Shown: positions 15,757 through 24,173 of the stretch, in pieces
How the letters are laid out: every line of letters begins with the position of its first letter
Numbering within the stretch: position 1 is the first letter of the stretch
Origin: Rubrivivax sp.
GTDB lineage: Bacteria; Pseudomonadota; Gammaproteobacteria; Burkholderiales; Burkholderiaceae_C
Assembly (NCBI GenBank): GCA_019635315.1
Contig: JAHBZT010000004.1
Coordinates: 558,001-622,000, forward strand
Length of the DNA: 64,000 nucleotides
Direction: 5' to 3'
Made by a program: the position numbers and the translations under genes
The notes under the pieces: model-generated
What the model saw: the letters and a program-made list of their open reading frames with translations, nothing else
What the model was told of the DNA's origin: nothing
Databases searched by the model: none

Positions 15757-16872
15757 TCAGCCGGCGCGCTGCCCGCCCCGCCCGCGCAGCACGGCCCCCA
15801 GGGTATTGGCGATGAAGCCGGCCAGCGCCAGCGCCGACAGCAGCGCGCCCCAGCGAGTCCAGGCGAACTGCCCGGCGGCGTCGCCCGCCAGGCGCAGCGC
15901 CAGCGACGCGTGCAGCAGCAGCAAGGGCGCGTAGAAGACCGGGTGGTAGGGCACCGCGACGCGCAGCACGGCCGGGAAGATGATCGGCGCATGGCCGAAG
16001 ACCATCGCGAAGACGAAGCCCAGCAGCAGCGCGTGTAGCGCGGCGTCGTAGGCGCGGCTGCCGGGCTCCAGCCCGAAGGCCAGCATCACCGCGCCGCCGA
16101 CGGCGAGCCAGAAGTAGCCCGACAGCAGGCACACCGCGATGAAGCGCGTGAGCCCGCGCTGGCGCACCGTGCGGCGCGCGATGTCCTGGCGCAGCAGCCA
16201 GGCCGCCAGCGCCAGCAGCGCGGCGCCGTACAGCGGCGGGGCCCAGGGTCGCGCCCAGAAGGGCAGCGCCAGCAGCATCGCGGCGACGATGGCGACGAAG
16301 GCGTTGGCCGCGCCGCGCGACGGCGGCATGAAGCGCGACAGTTCCAGCCGCTCGCCGGCAATCGTCAGGATCAGGAAGCTCAGCCACCAGCCGACCAGCT
16401 CGTGCACCGCCGCGCCGCCGGCCCACAGCGCGGCGCCGGCAGTCCAGCAGCCGGCTGCGATCGCGATCACGGCCATGAAGCGCTCGCGCTGGCGGCGCAG
16501 CACGTCCAGCGAGGCGGCCAGCAGCACCAGGCTGCCGGCCAGGTAGAGCCCCGGCGCGAGCTGCGGCGCGCCGTGCACGGTGGCCGCGGTACCCAGCCCG
16601 GCGAGCAGCGGCCCGGCGTAGGCCCAGGCGCGGCCGATCGCCACCGCACGCTCCAGCGCGATGACGACGCCGAAGAAGCCGCAGATCATCAGCGGCCCGT
16701 GCAGTGCCGCGGCGCCGGTGGCGGCGTCGGGCATCGTCCAGCCCAGCCGCGCCAGGCCGGCCCCGGTGCCGAGAAACAGCGCGACGAAGCCGAAGGCCAG
16801 CAGCGGCAAGCGCCACCACGCCGGGCCGCGGCGGCGCGACGCTTCCGCAGCGGCGCCGCCGGCCATGCTCAC
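15757..16872 (-). CDS. NnrS-like multi-pass membrane protein
   Basis: 371 aa, strongly hydrophobic with about ten to twelve predicted membrane segments. Conserved-looking polar residues include HGPLMICGFFGVVIALERA, ELVGWWLSFLILTIAGERLELSRF and ALLLGFVFAMVFGHAPIIFPAV, where His residues could bind metal or haem. This pattern resembles the NnrS-related membrane proteins found beside denitrification genes. It overlaps the DUF59 gene by four bases, and hemerythrin lies next upstream, which supports a role in nitrosative-stress or nitric-oxide physiology. No enzymatic role can be read. A second, different multi-pass protein occurs at 17901-19217. Confidence 0.6.
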   Translation of the reverse strand: MSMAGGAAAEASRRRGPAWWRLPLLAFGFVALFLGTGAGLARLGWTMPDAATGAAALHGPLMICGFFGVVIALERAVAIGRAWAYAGPLLAGLGTAATVHGAPQLAPGLYLAGSLVLLAASLDVLRRQRERFMAVIAIAAGCWTAGAALWAGGAAVHELVGWWLSFLILTIAGERLELSRFMPPSRGAANAFVAIVAAMLLALPFWARPWAPPLYGAALLALAAWLLRQDIARRTVRQRGLTRFIAVCLLSGYFWLAVGGAVMLAFGLEPGSRAYDAALHALLLGFVFAMVFGHAPIIFPAVLRVAVPYHPVFYAPLLLLHASLALRLAGDAAGQFAWTRWGALLSALALAGFIANTLGAVLRGRGGQRAG

Positions 16873-17180
16873 GGCGCCCAGCCGAACTGCGCGCGCGCCA
16901 GGTCGCTCATGCGGTCCGGTGTCCAGGGCGGGTCCCAGACCATCTCGATCGCCACCGGCGTGCCGCGCGGCAGCACGGCCTCCAGCGCCGCATGCGCGTC
17001 GTCGACGATCAGGTCGGCCATCGGGCAGGCGGCGCTGGTCATCGTCAACTGCACCTGCACGCCGTCGGCATCGGCGGTGATGCCGTAGACCAGGCCCAGG
17101 TCGACGATATTCATCCCGGCCTCGGGGTCGATGACGCGCATCAGCGCGTCGCGCACCAGATCTTCGTTGACCTCGTTCAT
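16869..17180 (-). CDS. MIP18/DUF59-type metal-sulfur cluster assembly factor
   Basis: 103 aa. The family core VRDALMRVIDPEAGMNIVDLGLVYGI and MTSAACPMADLIVDDA, containing the conserved reactive Cys of SufT/PaaD-like proteins, spans the whole chain. Such proteins help build or transfer Fe-S clusters. In denitrifiers a stand-alone copy commonly sits next to hemerythrin, DUF2249 and NnrS-like genes, exactly as here. The start ATG 17180 has the conserved N-terminus directly after it; 167 bp separate it from the hemerythrin stop. Those 167 bp contain nothing recognised. Confidence 0.82.
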   Translation of the reverse strand: MNEVNEDLVRDALMRVIDPEAGMNIVDLGLVYGITADADGVQVQLTMTSAACPMADLIVDDAHAALEAVLPRGTPVAIEMVWDPPWTPDRMSDLARAQFGWAP

Positions 17181-17347
17181 GGCGATCGCCTGCAGACGAG
17201 CCGCGGCGGGGCGGCGAGGGCCGCAGCGTACAGGAGGCAAGGCCGCGCCGGATCGCGCTGCGGCAGCCCGGCTGCCTCGCCGGCCGCCGGCGCGCCCGCC
17301 TGCATCGCGCGGCAGGTCGGTCGAATCGTCGTCATCGCGGGCAACAG

Positions 17348-17824
17348 TCAGCCGCCGGCGTGGGCGAAGGCCAGCGTGCGGTCGCTGTCCTCGTCCAGCA
17401 GGTCGTCCAGCAGCGGCAGCAGCGCCATCGATTCCTTCTGGATATGGGCGACCTGCCGCTCGACCAGTTCCAGCACCAGCCGCCGCAGCGTCGCCGCCGA
17501 CGCTGCGGCGGTGGCGCCGGCGGCGGCCTGGCGCAGCAGCGGCAGCAGTTCGGCCGCGACCTCGCGGATGCTGGCGTGCTCTTCCGTCAGCAGGGTCGCC
17601 AGGTCGCCGTCGCCGGCCTCGGCCATGCGCGGGAACAGCTCGTCCTCCTCGAAGGCGAAGTGGCGGCCGAGCTCGTGCTCCATCTGGCGCGCCAGCGGGC
17701 CGGCGAGCTGCGTCCACTGCGCGTCGGGTGCGCCGGCGAACGCCCGCTCGGCGCGCCCCAGCAGTTCGAGATGGGCGCGGTGCTCGTCGTCGAGCGCGCG
17801 TGCCACCTGGCTTTCGAAGGACAT
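17348..17824 (-). CDS. Hemerythrin HHE domain protein
   Basis: 158 aa with the His/Glu ligand pattern of a di-iron hemerythrin four-helix bundle: DDEHRAHLELL, MEHELGRHFAFEEDELFP, LTEEHASI and VAHIQKESMALLP. Prokaryotic hemerythrins bind O2, NO or store iron; small ones near NO-response genes (Dnr/NnrS regions) are common. Upstream, 67 bp before the start codon, is an FNR/DNR-like box at 17891-17904, so this gene may start its own transcription unit continuing into DUF59 and the NnrS-like gene. The fold call is good; the ligand is not known. Confidence 0.85.
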   Translation of the reverse strand: MSFESQVARALDDEHRAHLELLGRAERAFAGAPDAQWTQLAGPLARQMEHELGRHFAFEEDELFPRMAEAGDGDLATLLTEEHASIREVAAELLPLLRQAAAGATAAASAATLRRLVLELVERQVAHIQKESMALLPLLDDLLDEDSDRTLAFAHAGG

Positions 17825-17890
17825 GTCCGCTCCTTGCGACTTCGATCCGGTATCGCGGGCCCAAATTGACGGCATGCGGGCGACAGGGGC

Positions 17891-17904
17891 TTGCGGCAGA
17901 TCAA
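17891..17904. promoter_or_regulatory. FNR/DNR-like box before hemerythrin
   Basis: TTGCG-GCAG-ATCAA has a perfect right half and 3 of 5 in the left half of TTGAT-N4-ATCAA. It overlaps the stop codon of the upstream membrane gene, and its centre is 73 bp from the hemerythrin start codon. Regulation by an FNR or Dnr-type factor is plausible for these genes. Confidence 0.4.
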
Positions 17905-19217
17905 GCCGCGGGCGGCGCGGCCAGCCGACGCAGCAGCACGCCGAAGAACAGCGCGAAGGCCAGCGCGCCGGCGAGCCCGACGGCCGCCGCGGCGGCGACC
18001 AGCCACGGGTGGCCAGCGAAGGCTGCCGCCAGCAGCAGCACGAGCGCGGCGGCATGGGCGCGTGCGTGCCAGGCGAGCGCACGGTCCAGCGTCAGTGCCG
18101 AAGGCGTCGGCGGCCGGCGCTGGCCGCGTGCCGCATGCAGCGAGGCCAGGAAGGGCAGGACGCGCTGCAGCACGCCGAGCAGGAAACTCAGCAGCCAGCC
18201 TACGAGCAGCAGCACGCCCAGCGCGCGGCCCTGCGCCGCCACCGGTGCGCCGTGCAGCGCGGCCACGGCCATCGCCAGGGCCAGCAGCAGCGCGAGTGCC
18301 GCGCAGGCCCAGCCCAGCTGCATCAGCCGCAGCGAGCGGCCGAGGTCGCGGCGCATGCCGGTCGCGAGCACGCGGCGCATCAACACCAGGTGCCAGGCCA
18401 GCGCGAGCCCCCCGGTCGCCGCGGCCGCCGCGCGCAGCAGCGGCGGCAGCAGTGGCAGCGGCGCCGCGACCGCCGCCGCCAGGCCCAGCGCCAGCGCCAG
18501 CAGCGCCGTGGCACCGGCCGCGAGCTGTTGCCGCTGCGCCGGCACCGGGGCCAGCGCGAACATCGGCAGCAGGATGTAGCTCAGGCCCAGCGCGAGCAGC
18601 CCCATCACGCCAAAGGCCGCGGCCACCAGATGCAGCGCGCGCGCCACGGTGCCTCCCAGCCAGGGCCGGCCCAGCCACAGTGCGAGCAGCGCGGCGGCGC
18701 TGGCCAGCAGCAGCGCGAGCGCGGCGAGCGCGCCCCAGCCGTGCAGCACGACGCCCGGCATGCCCTGCGCACCGGCGAGGTTCAGCGCCAGCAGCACGCC
18801 GAAGGGGAGCAGCGCGCCGATCACCGCACTGCCGCCGAGCGCCATCCAGCGCGGCTCGGCCAATCCCATGCCCAGCGCCAGCAGCGCGACCCCGGGCACG
18901 TAGAGCCACCACAGCGTCGCCGCCAGTCCGGGCCAGCGCACCGGCTGGCGCGTGGCCACCGGCAGCAGCTGCAGGCTGGCGCCGATGGCGCTGCACAGCA
19001 GCGTGCCCAGCGTCAGCAGGTGCAGCGCGGCGAGCGGCCAGCCGGGGCCGCCGTGCCACAGCGGCCACTGCCCGGCGCCGGCCAGCAGCGCGGCCCAGGC
19101 CAGGACGTGGAAGGCGATCGCGGCGCCGAAGTAGCGCATCGGCACCGACACCGGCAGCAGCCGGCCCTGTGCGCCGGCCAGGAAGCTGCCGCCGAGTCGC
19201 GGCGCCGGGGCCTTCAT
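17901..19217 (-). CDS. Multi-pass membrane protein of the denitrification-associated set
   Basis: 438 aa, about twelve predicted membrane helices, very rich in Ala and Leu. His residues recur in helix-like stretches (AALHLLTLGTLLCSAIGAS, RALHLVAAAFGVMGLLALGL, LAWHLVLMRRVLA), reminiscent of haem-copper oxidase subunit I or NnrS architecture, but I recognise no complete catalytic motif. The start ATG overlaps the stop of the DUF2249 gene (ATGA). Genes of this type occur with hemerythrin, DUF59 and DUF2249 in denitrifiers, suggesting a link to NO or nitrite metabolism. Transport or metal handling are equally possible. Confidence 0.6.
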   Translation of the reverse strand: MKAPAPRLGGSFLAGAQGRLLPVSVPMRYFGAAIAFHVLAWAALLAGAGQWPLWHGGPGWPLAALHLLTLGTLLCSAIGASLQLLPVATRQPVRWPGLAATLWWLYVPGVALLALGMGLAEPRWMALGGSAVIGALLPFGVLLALNLAGAQGMPGVVLHGWGALAALALLLASAAALLALWLGRPWLGGTVARALHLVAAAFGVMGLLALGLSYILLPMFALAPVPAQRQQLAAGATALLALALGLAAAVAAPLPLLPPLLRAAAAATGGLALAWHLVLMRRVLATGMRRDLGRSLRLMQLGWACAALALLLALAMAVAALHGAPVAAQGRALGVLLLVGWLLSFLLGVLQRVLPFLASLHAARGQRRPPTPSALTLDRALAWHARAHAAALVLLLAAAFAGHPWLVAAAAAVGLAGALAFALFFGVLLRRLAAPPAA

Positions 19218-19534
19218 GGGGCTGCCGTCAGGCGCAGGCAGACCTCGCCGCCGGCGGCCGGCAGCCGCTCGGCCTGCCAGCCGATCTGCGCCAGTTCCGG
19301 ATACAGCAGCAGCGGGTCGCGCGCCAGGTGCGCGATCACCGCACCGCCGGCCGGCACGCTGCTCAGCAGGCGCAGGATGTCGACCAGCGGCTGCGGCGGC
19401 GGCAGGCCGCGCACGTCGATGTGCAGGCCGTCGGCGTCGGTCCAGGTCGGGGCGGCCGGCGTGACCGTGGCGCCCCAGGCGCCGGCGGCTTCGCCGCCCG
19501 AGGGGCTGGACGCGCCGGGGGCGGACCGGTGCAC
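19214..19534 (-). CDS. DUF2249 domain protein
   Basis: 106 aa from GTG 19534, which comes two bases after the stop of the ferritin-like gene; a GTG at 19567 would overlap that gene by 31 bases and was not chosen. The domain is seen from LHIDVRGLPPPQPLVDILRLLSSVPAGGAVIAHLARDP (read in parts: VDVRGLPPPQP-like core) to LLYPELAQIGWQAERLPAAG. DUF2249 proteins are small sulfur-carrier-fold proteins of the TusA superfamily, frequent beside nitrite reductase and NnrS-like genes, function unsettled. This copy is divergent from the one at 43227-43526. Confidence 0.65.
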   Translation of the reverse strand: MHRSAPGASSPSGGEAAGAWGATVTPAAPTWTDADGLHIDVRGLPPPQPLVDILRLLSSVPAGGAVIAHLARDPLLLYPELAQIGWQAERLPAAGGEVCLRLTAAP

Positions 19535-19536
19535 GG

Positions 19537-20028
19537 TCAGTCCTCGTGGTAGGGGTCGATCTGCCACGCCACCGAGGGCCGCGGCGTGCGTGCCAACCAG
19601 TCGTCCAGGGCCTGCACGTGCGTGGCCTCCTCGGCGGCGAAGGTGGCGGCCAGGCGGCGCAGCTCGGGGTCGCTGGCGGCGATGCGCACGCTGCCGTACC
19701 AGGCCTGGGCCCGAAACTCGTTCTCGCGCGCATAACGCAGCGCGTCGTACGCGCTCAGGCCGCGGTCGAAGGCCTCGTCGCCGCCGGCTTCCGGCGGGTG
19801 GCGCCAGCGGTACTGCCAGGACCGCAGCTGCGGCAGTGCGATGCCCTGCGCGCGCTCGACGATCTCGTCGTGGTGCAGCCGCGAGAAGCGCACCATCTCG
19901 CGGAACAGCGTCGCGACCTCGTCGTTGCGGTAGCTCTCCATCATGTCGGCGAGTTCCAGGTAGCGTTCGGCCGCCTCGCGCTCGAGCGCGATCGCGTGGG
20001 CCAGGAATTCGGGCAGCGTGAGGTGCAT
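19537..20028 (-). CDS. Ferritin-like/rubrerythrin-like di-iron protein, second copy
   Basis: 163 aa. The order of helices and ligands repeats that of the protein at 2501-3034: IALEREAAERYLELADMM, FSRLHHDEIVERAQG, ARENEFRAQAWY and AEEATHVQALDDWL with ExxH. Both proteins end with a Trp-x-Asp/Ile-Asp-Pro tail (WALDPDPPRY against WQIDPYHED). It lies 35 bp after badH in the hcr array. Two related copies flanking the aromatic island suggest a shared protective role for oxygen-sensitive enzymes. That is inference; they could equally be accessory subunits. Confidence 0.78.
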   Translation of the reverse strand: MHLTLPEFLAHAIALEREAAERYLELADMMESYRNDEVATLFREMVRFSRLHHDEIVERAQGIALPQLRSWQYRWRHPPEAGGDEAFDRGLSAYDALRYARENEFRAQAWYGSVRIAASDPELRRLAATFAAEEATHVQALDDWLARTPRPSVAWQIDPYHED

Positions 20029-20063
20029 CGGGCGACTCCTCGGGGGGCTCGAAAGGCGCCGGT

Positions 20064-20810
20064 TCAGCCGGCCATGGTCAGCCCGCCGCTGACGCTGAGC
20101 ACCTGGCCGGTGACGTAGCTGGCGCCGTCGTCGGCGAAGAACATCACCGCGGCGGCGACCTCGTCGGGCCGGCCCAGGCGGCGCAGCGGGATGGCCTTGA
20201 CCAGCGCTTCCTTGACCTTGTCGGGCACCGCGGCCATCAGCGGCGTGTCGGTGGGGCCGGGGCAGACGCAGTTGACGCGCACGCCGTGGCGCGCGGTCTC
20301 GCGCGCCAGCGACTTCGTGAAGGCGATCAGGCCGCCCTTGGCCGCGGAATAGACGGTCTCGCCCAGGCTGCCGACGCGCCCGGCGTCGCTGGCGATATTG
20401 ACGATGCGGCCGTCGCCGCGCTCCATCATCGGCGCCAGCAGGGCCCGCGTCAGCTGCATCGGGCCGACCAGGTTGAGCGCGATCAGGCGCTGCCAGAAGT
20501 CCGGCGTGCCGTCCCAGAACGGCGCCGTGCGGCCCCAGCCGGCGCCGTTGACCAGCACGTCGACCGGCCCGAAGCGCCCGAGCACGGCCTCGGCGAAGGC
20601 GGCGATCGACGCCGGATCGGTCAGGTCGACGGCGACGAAGTGGGCCCGCGCGCCTTGCGCGGTCAGCTCGGCGGCGCGGGCCTGGCCGCGCTCGTCCTGC
20701 ACGTCGGCCACGACGACGACGGCGCCGGCCGCGGCGAGCTGGCCGGCGATCGCGGCGCCGATGCCCGAAGCCGCGCCGGTGACGACGGCGAGACGGTCCT
20801 GCAGGGTCAT
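20064..20810 (-). CDS. badH: 2-hydroxycyclohexanecarboxyl-CoA dehydrogenase (BadH-like SDR)
   Basis: 248 aa short-chain dehydrogenase. Nucleotide motif VVTGAASGIGAAIA, NGAG, catalytic Ser in NIASDAGRVGS, and Y-x3-K in VYSAAKGGLIAFTKS are all present. NIASDAGRVGSLGE, KGGLIAFTKSLARE and CPGPTDTPL, ending GQVLSVSGGLTMAG, agree closely with R. palustris BadH as I remember it. BadH oxidises 2-hydroxy- to 2-ketocyclohexane-1-carbonyl-CoA, the substrate of BadI. It follows the ligase-hydratase fusion by 17 bp, so ligase, hydratase and dehydrogenase are adjacent. A fatty-acid FabG-type role is the main alternative and less likely. Confidence 0.82.
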   Translation of the reverse strand: MTLQDRLAVVTGAASGIGAAIAGQLAAAGAVVVVADVQDERGQARAAELTAQGARAHFVAVDLTDPASIAAFAEAVLGRFGPVDVLVNGAGWGRTAPFWDGTPDFWQRLIALNLVGPMQLTRALLAPMMERGDGRIVNIASDAGRVGSLGETVYSAAKGGLIAFTKSLARETARHGVRVNCVCPGPTDTPLMAAVPDKVKEALVKAIPLRRLGRPDEVAAAVMFFADDGASYVTGQVLSVSGGLTMAG

Positions 20811-20827
20811 GGTCAGGGACTCCTCGT

Positions 20828-23176
20828 TCAACGCGCCCGGTGGTCCAGGAAGGCCGAGACGCGGCGGCGTGTCTCGGGGTCGTGGTACAGGCGCCGGGTA
20901 CCTTCGATCTCGGCCGCGAAGCCGGGGCCGCCGCCGGCCGCGGCGAGCTCGATGCAGTGCTTGTTCTCGGCCAGCGCGTGGCGCGGCAGCCCGGCCAGGC
21001 GCGTCGCGATGGCCGCCGCACGCGCCGGCAGCTCGGCCGCCGGGACCGACCACTGCACGAGGCCCAGCGCGGCGGCCTCGCGGCCGTCCAGCGTCTCGGC
21101 GCCCAGGATCAGCCGCCGTGCCAGGCCGCTGCCGACCAGCCGCGTCAGGCGCTGCGTGCCGCCGGCGCCGGGCAGCAGCCCGAGCCCGGCCTCCGGCAGG
21201 CCCAGCCGCGCGGCGTCGGCGGCGATGCGCAGGTCGCAGGCCAGCGCGAGCTCGAAGCCGCCGCCGAGCGCCGCACCGCCGATCTCGGCCAGCGTGACCA
21301 GCGGCGCCGCCTCCAGCCGCGCATGCAGCGCCTGCATGCGCTGCACCAGCGCCAGCATGGCCTCGGTGCCGGCCTCGCTGGCCAGGCTGTCGCGCATCAG
21401 CGCCAGGTCGGCGCCGGCACAGAAGACGCGGTGCGCGCTGCGCAGGTGCAGCACGGTGACCGTTTCGTCGGCGACCGCCGCGTCGAGCGCCGCCGCCAGC
21501 GCGGCGAGCAGCGCATCGTCCAGCGCATTGACCGGTGCGCGGTCCAGCGTGGCGACCAGCACATGCTCGCGGCGCTCGGTGTGCACGAGCCGCGTGCCGG
21601 TCATGCCCAGTGTGGCCGCCGTGAGGGCGCCGCCGGGGGCCGCGGTGGCCAGCTCCGGCGCCCCGGGCAGGCGGTGCCACTCCTGCAGCCGGCGCCGCAG
21701 CAGCTTGCCGGTGGGCGTGCGCGGCAGCGATTCGATGGGGTGCAGCGCGGTCGGGCGCTGGTGCGGCGGCAGCGCCGCGATGCGCGCGGCCAGCGCCGCG
21801 CGCAGCTGCGCATCGTCGTCGCCGGCATAGAACAGCGCCACCGACTCGACGCCGTCGGCATCGGGCACACAGACCGCGGCGGCCTCGCGCAGGCCGGGCA
21901 GGTCGGCGGCGAGTTGCTGCTCGAGCTCGACCAGGTTGACCCAGCGGCCGCGGATCTTGACCAGCGCGTCCTCGCGGCCGGCGAAGCGCCAGCCGCCGCC
22001 CGCGCTGCGCACGAACAGGTCGGCCGGGCAGAAGGCGCCTTCGCGGAAGCTGTCGGCCATGGCTGCCGGCTGGTCCAGGTAGCCCAGTGCGGTCGTCGCG
22101 CAGCGGATCAGCAGCCGCGTCGGCCCGCCGGCGGCGGCCGCCTTCGCATCCAGCGGCTCGACCGTGGTGCCGGGCGACGGCTGCAGGCCGTCGTCGCCCT
22201 CGCGCGCGGTCAGCACCAGCGACAGCACCTCCGAAGCGCCATAGCCGTCGACCATCTCCAGGCCGCTGGCGCTGCGCCAGGCCTCGCGCAGGCGCGCCGG
22301 CAGCGCCTCGCCGGCCGAGACGCACAGGCGCAGGCCCTGCGCCGCGAGCGCGCCGGCACAACCACCCTGCAGCAGGTCGCGCCACAGCGAGGGCACGCTG
22401 AACAGCACCGTGGGCCGCGTCGCCGCGACCATCGCCGCGACATGGGCGGCGTCGGGCCAGCGGTCGTCGAGGATCAGCGTCGCGCCGTGGCGCAGGCCGC
22501 CGAGCAGCACGTTGGTCAGCGGGTAGGCGAAGAACAGCCGCGAGCTGGCATACAGCCGGTCGCCGCGCCCTATGCCCAGCCGCTCGGCGCTGACGCGGCC
22601 GACCTCGCGCAGGCAGCGCTGCGCATGCACCACCGCCTTGGGCCGGCCCGAGGTGCCCGACGAGTGCACCCAGAAGGCCGGCGCCTCGGCCGGGCGCGGC
22701 TGCGCGGCGACGGGCATGGCGGCGGCGACGGCTCGCCGGCCTTGCTCCAGCGTGATCACACGTTCGCGCCATGGCGCCGGCGTGGCCGCCGCCGACTCGG
22801 CGACGATGACGTCGAAGGCCGCCTGCTCGAGAATGAACTGCCACTCCGGCGCCGGGATGCGCGGATTGACGCCGACCGCCACGCCGCCGGCCCACAGCGC
22901 ACCGAGCCAGGCGACGACCCAGTCGGGGCCGTCGGGCAGCTGCACCGCCACGCGGTCGCCTGGCTGTAGGCCGCGCGCGCGCCAGACCGCGGCGGCGCGC
23001 GCGACGCGGTCGCGCAGCAGGCCGTAGCTCAAGCGTTCGCCACGGCTCTCGATCGCGAGGTCGTCGTCGGGGTGGCCGGCCAGCAGCAGCTCGGCGCCGT
23101 TGAAGGCGTCGCGCGCGGCCGCGCGCAGGCCGTCGCCGCTGCCGCGGCCGATGGCTGGAAGAAGTCGCTCGACCAT
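20828..23176 (-). CDS. Acyl-CoA ligase fused to enoyl-CoA hydratase
   Basis: 782 aa in one uninterrupted frame. Residues 1 to about 510 are an AMP-forming ligase of the benzoate/cyclohexanecarboxylate type: phosphate loop SSGTSGRPKAVVHAQ, GYGASEVLSLV, GREDALVKIRGRWVNLVELE, and the C-terminal catalytic Lys in RTPTGKLLRRRL. From about residue 525 a crotonase follows: NALDDALLAAL, FCAGADLALMRD, GGAALGGGFELALACD with the first catalytic Glu, and LPEAGLGLLPGAGGTQRL with the second. The pair corresponds to separate AliA/BadA and BadK proteins in R. palustris, directly upstream of BadH. Likely substrates are cyclohexene- or cyclohexanecarboxylate, possibly benzoate or 4-hydroxybenzoate. I know of no such fusion described. 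Confidence 0.85.
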   Translation of the reverse strand: MVERLLPAIGRGSGDGLRAAARDAFNGAELLLAGHPDDDLAIESRGERLSYGLLRDRVARAAAVWRARGLQPGDRVAVQLPDGPDWVVAWLGALWAGGVAVGVNPRIPAPEWQFILEQAAFDVIVAESAAATPAPWRERVITLEQGRRAVAAAMPVAAQPRPAEAPAFWVHSSGTSGRPKAVVHAQRCLREVGRVSAERLGIGRGDRLYASSRLFFAYPLTNVLLGGLRHGATLILDDRWPDAAHVAAMVAATRPTVLFSVPSLWRDLLQGGCAGALAAQGLRLCVSAGEALPARLREAWRSASGLEMVDGYGASEVLSLVLTAREGDDGLQPSPGTTVEPLDAKAAAAGGPTRLLIRCATTALGYLDQPAAMADSFREGAFCPADLFVRSAGGGWRFAGREDALVKIRGRWVNLVELEQQLAADLPGLREAAAVCVPDADGVESVALFYAGDDDAQLRAALAARIAALPPHQRPTALHPIESLPRTPTGKLLRRRLQEWHRLPGAPELATAAPGGALTAATLGMTGTRLVHTERREHVLVATLDRAPVNALDDALLAALAAALDAAVADETVTVLHLRSAHRVFCAGADLALMRDSLASEAGTEAMLALVQRMQALHARLEAAPLVTLAEIGGAALGGGFELALACDLRIAADAARLGLPEAGLGLLPGAGGTQRLTRLVGSGLARRLILGAETLDGREAAALGLVQWSVPAAELPARAAAIATRLAGLPRHALAENKHCIELAAAGGGPGFAAEIEGTRRLYHDPETRRRVSAFLDHRAR

Positions 23177-23189
23177 CGCCCGCGCCGCC

Positions 23190-24173
23190 TCAGGGTGGAC
23201 CGGCCTGCGCCAGCTCGCGCAGCAGCCGCTGCGCGGTCGCCGCGGCGACCAGCCGGCGGTGGTGGGCGGCGGTCACCGTGCTGCGCATCGGGCTCGCCTG
23301 GCGGGCCACCAGCTTGCCCAGTGCGGCCAGCAGTTCGTCGTCGACCGGCCGCCCGAGCAGCGTGTTGGTGTCCTGCAGGCGCAGCGGCCGCGAATTGGTG
23401 CCGCTCAGGCCGACCGCCAGCGCGGCCAGCCGCGCGCCGTCCAGGCGCAGCGCGACGGCCACGCTGGCGAGCGGGAAGTCCATCGCCGCGCGTGCGCTGA
23501 CCTTGGCGAAGCCGCTGCGCGTGCCGGCGGGAGGCAAGGGCACGAGGACCGCGACGACCAGTTCGCCGGGTGCCAGCGTCAGGTGCGCCGCGCCGTCGTC
23601 GCGGTACAGCGCCTGCAAGGCGCAGCGCCGGGCGCCGCCGGGGCCGGCGATCTCGACCTCGGCATCCAGCGCCAGCAGCGCGGCCGCCAGGTCGCCTTCG
23701 TAGGCGGCGTGGCAGCGCGTGCCCTGCGGCGCGACATGGCAGACCGTGCCGTCACGCTTCAGGCAGCCGCCGTTGGCGGCGCGCCACCAGGCGCTCTGGT
23801 TGTAGTAGACGCAGCGCGTGTTCTGGCACAGGTTGCCGCCCAGCGTCGCCGCGCTGCGGTGGCCGGGGCCGGCGACGCGGGCTGCGGCCTGCACCAGCGC
23901 GGGCAGCGACGCGGCCAGCGCGGCGTCGCGCTCCAGCCGCGCCAGCGTGACGCCGGCGCCCAGCCGCCAGTGGCCGGCCTCGCGCTGCACGCCGTCCAGC
24001 CCGGCGATGCCGCCGAGGTCGACCAGCACCGCCGGGCGCAGGATGCCGCGCCGCAGGCTGGGCAGCAGGTCGGTGCCGCCGCCCAGCGGCCGCGCGCCGT
24101 CGGCGCCCAGCGCGGCCTGCGCCTCGGCCAGCGTGCCGGGGCGGCGCAGCGTGAGGTCGGCGAGTCCGGTCAT
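23190..24173 (-). CDS. hcrB: 4-hydroxybenzoyl-CoA reductase beta subunit (FAD, extra [4Fe-4S])
   Basis: 327 aa FAD-binding subunit of the xanthine oxidase family. The FAD motif ARPLGGGTDLLPSLRRG and ATLGGNLCQNTRC are visible. Between them and the C-terminal domain is the insertion special to HcrB, with Cys in NTRCVYYNQSAWWR, GGCLKRDG, TVCHVAPQG and TRCHAAYEGD; these four bind the additional [4Fe-4S] cluster that lets the enzyme run reductively at low potential. This insertion separates it from ordinary carbon monoxide or aldehyde dehydrogenase medium subunits. The start overlaps the hcrA stop by four bases. Assignment is strong. Confidence 0.93.
   Translation of the reverse strand: MTGLADLTLRRPGTLAEAQAALGADGARPLGGGTDLLPSLRRGILRPAVLVDLGGIAGLDGVQREAGHWRLGAGVTLARLERDAALAASLPALVQAAARVAGPGHRSAATLGGNLCQNTRCVYYNQSAWWRAANGGCLKRDGTVCHVAPQGTRCHAAYEGDLAAALLALDAEVEIAGPGGARRCALQALYRDDGAAHLTLAPGELVVAVLVPLPPAGTRSGFAKVSARAAMDFPLASVAVALRLDGARLAALAVGLSGTNSRPLRLQDTNTLLGRPVDDELLAALGKLVARQASPMRSTVTAAHHRRLVAAATAQRLLRELAQAGPP

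Noticed and set aside
17181-17347. A possible regulatory or RNA element between DUF59 and hemerythrin
   Set aside because: Only GC-rich sequence without a clear promoter, FNR box or convincing hairpin was seen.
16704-20021. 1105-residue plus-strand open frame over the membrane protein and hemerythrin genes
   Set aside because: No recognisable domain and reversed codon pattern; shadow of the minus-strand genes.
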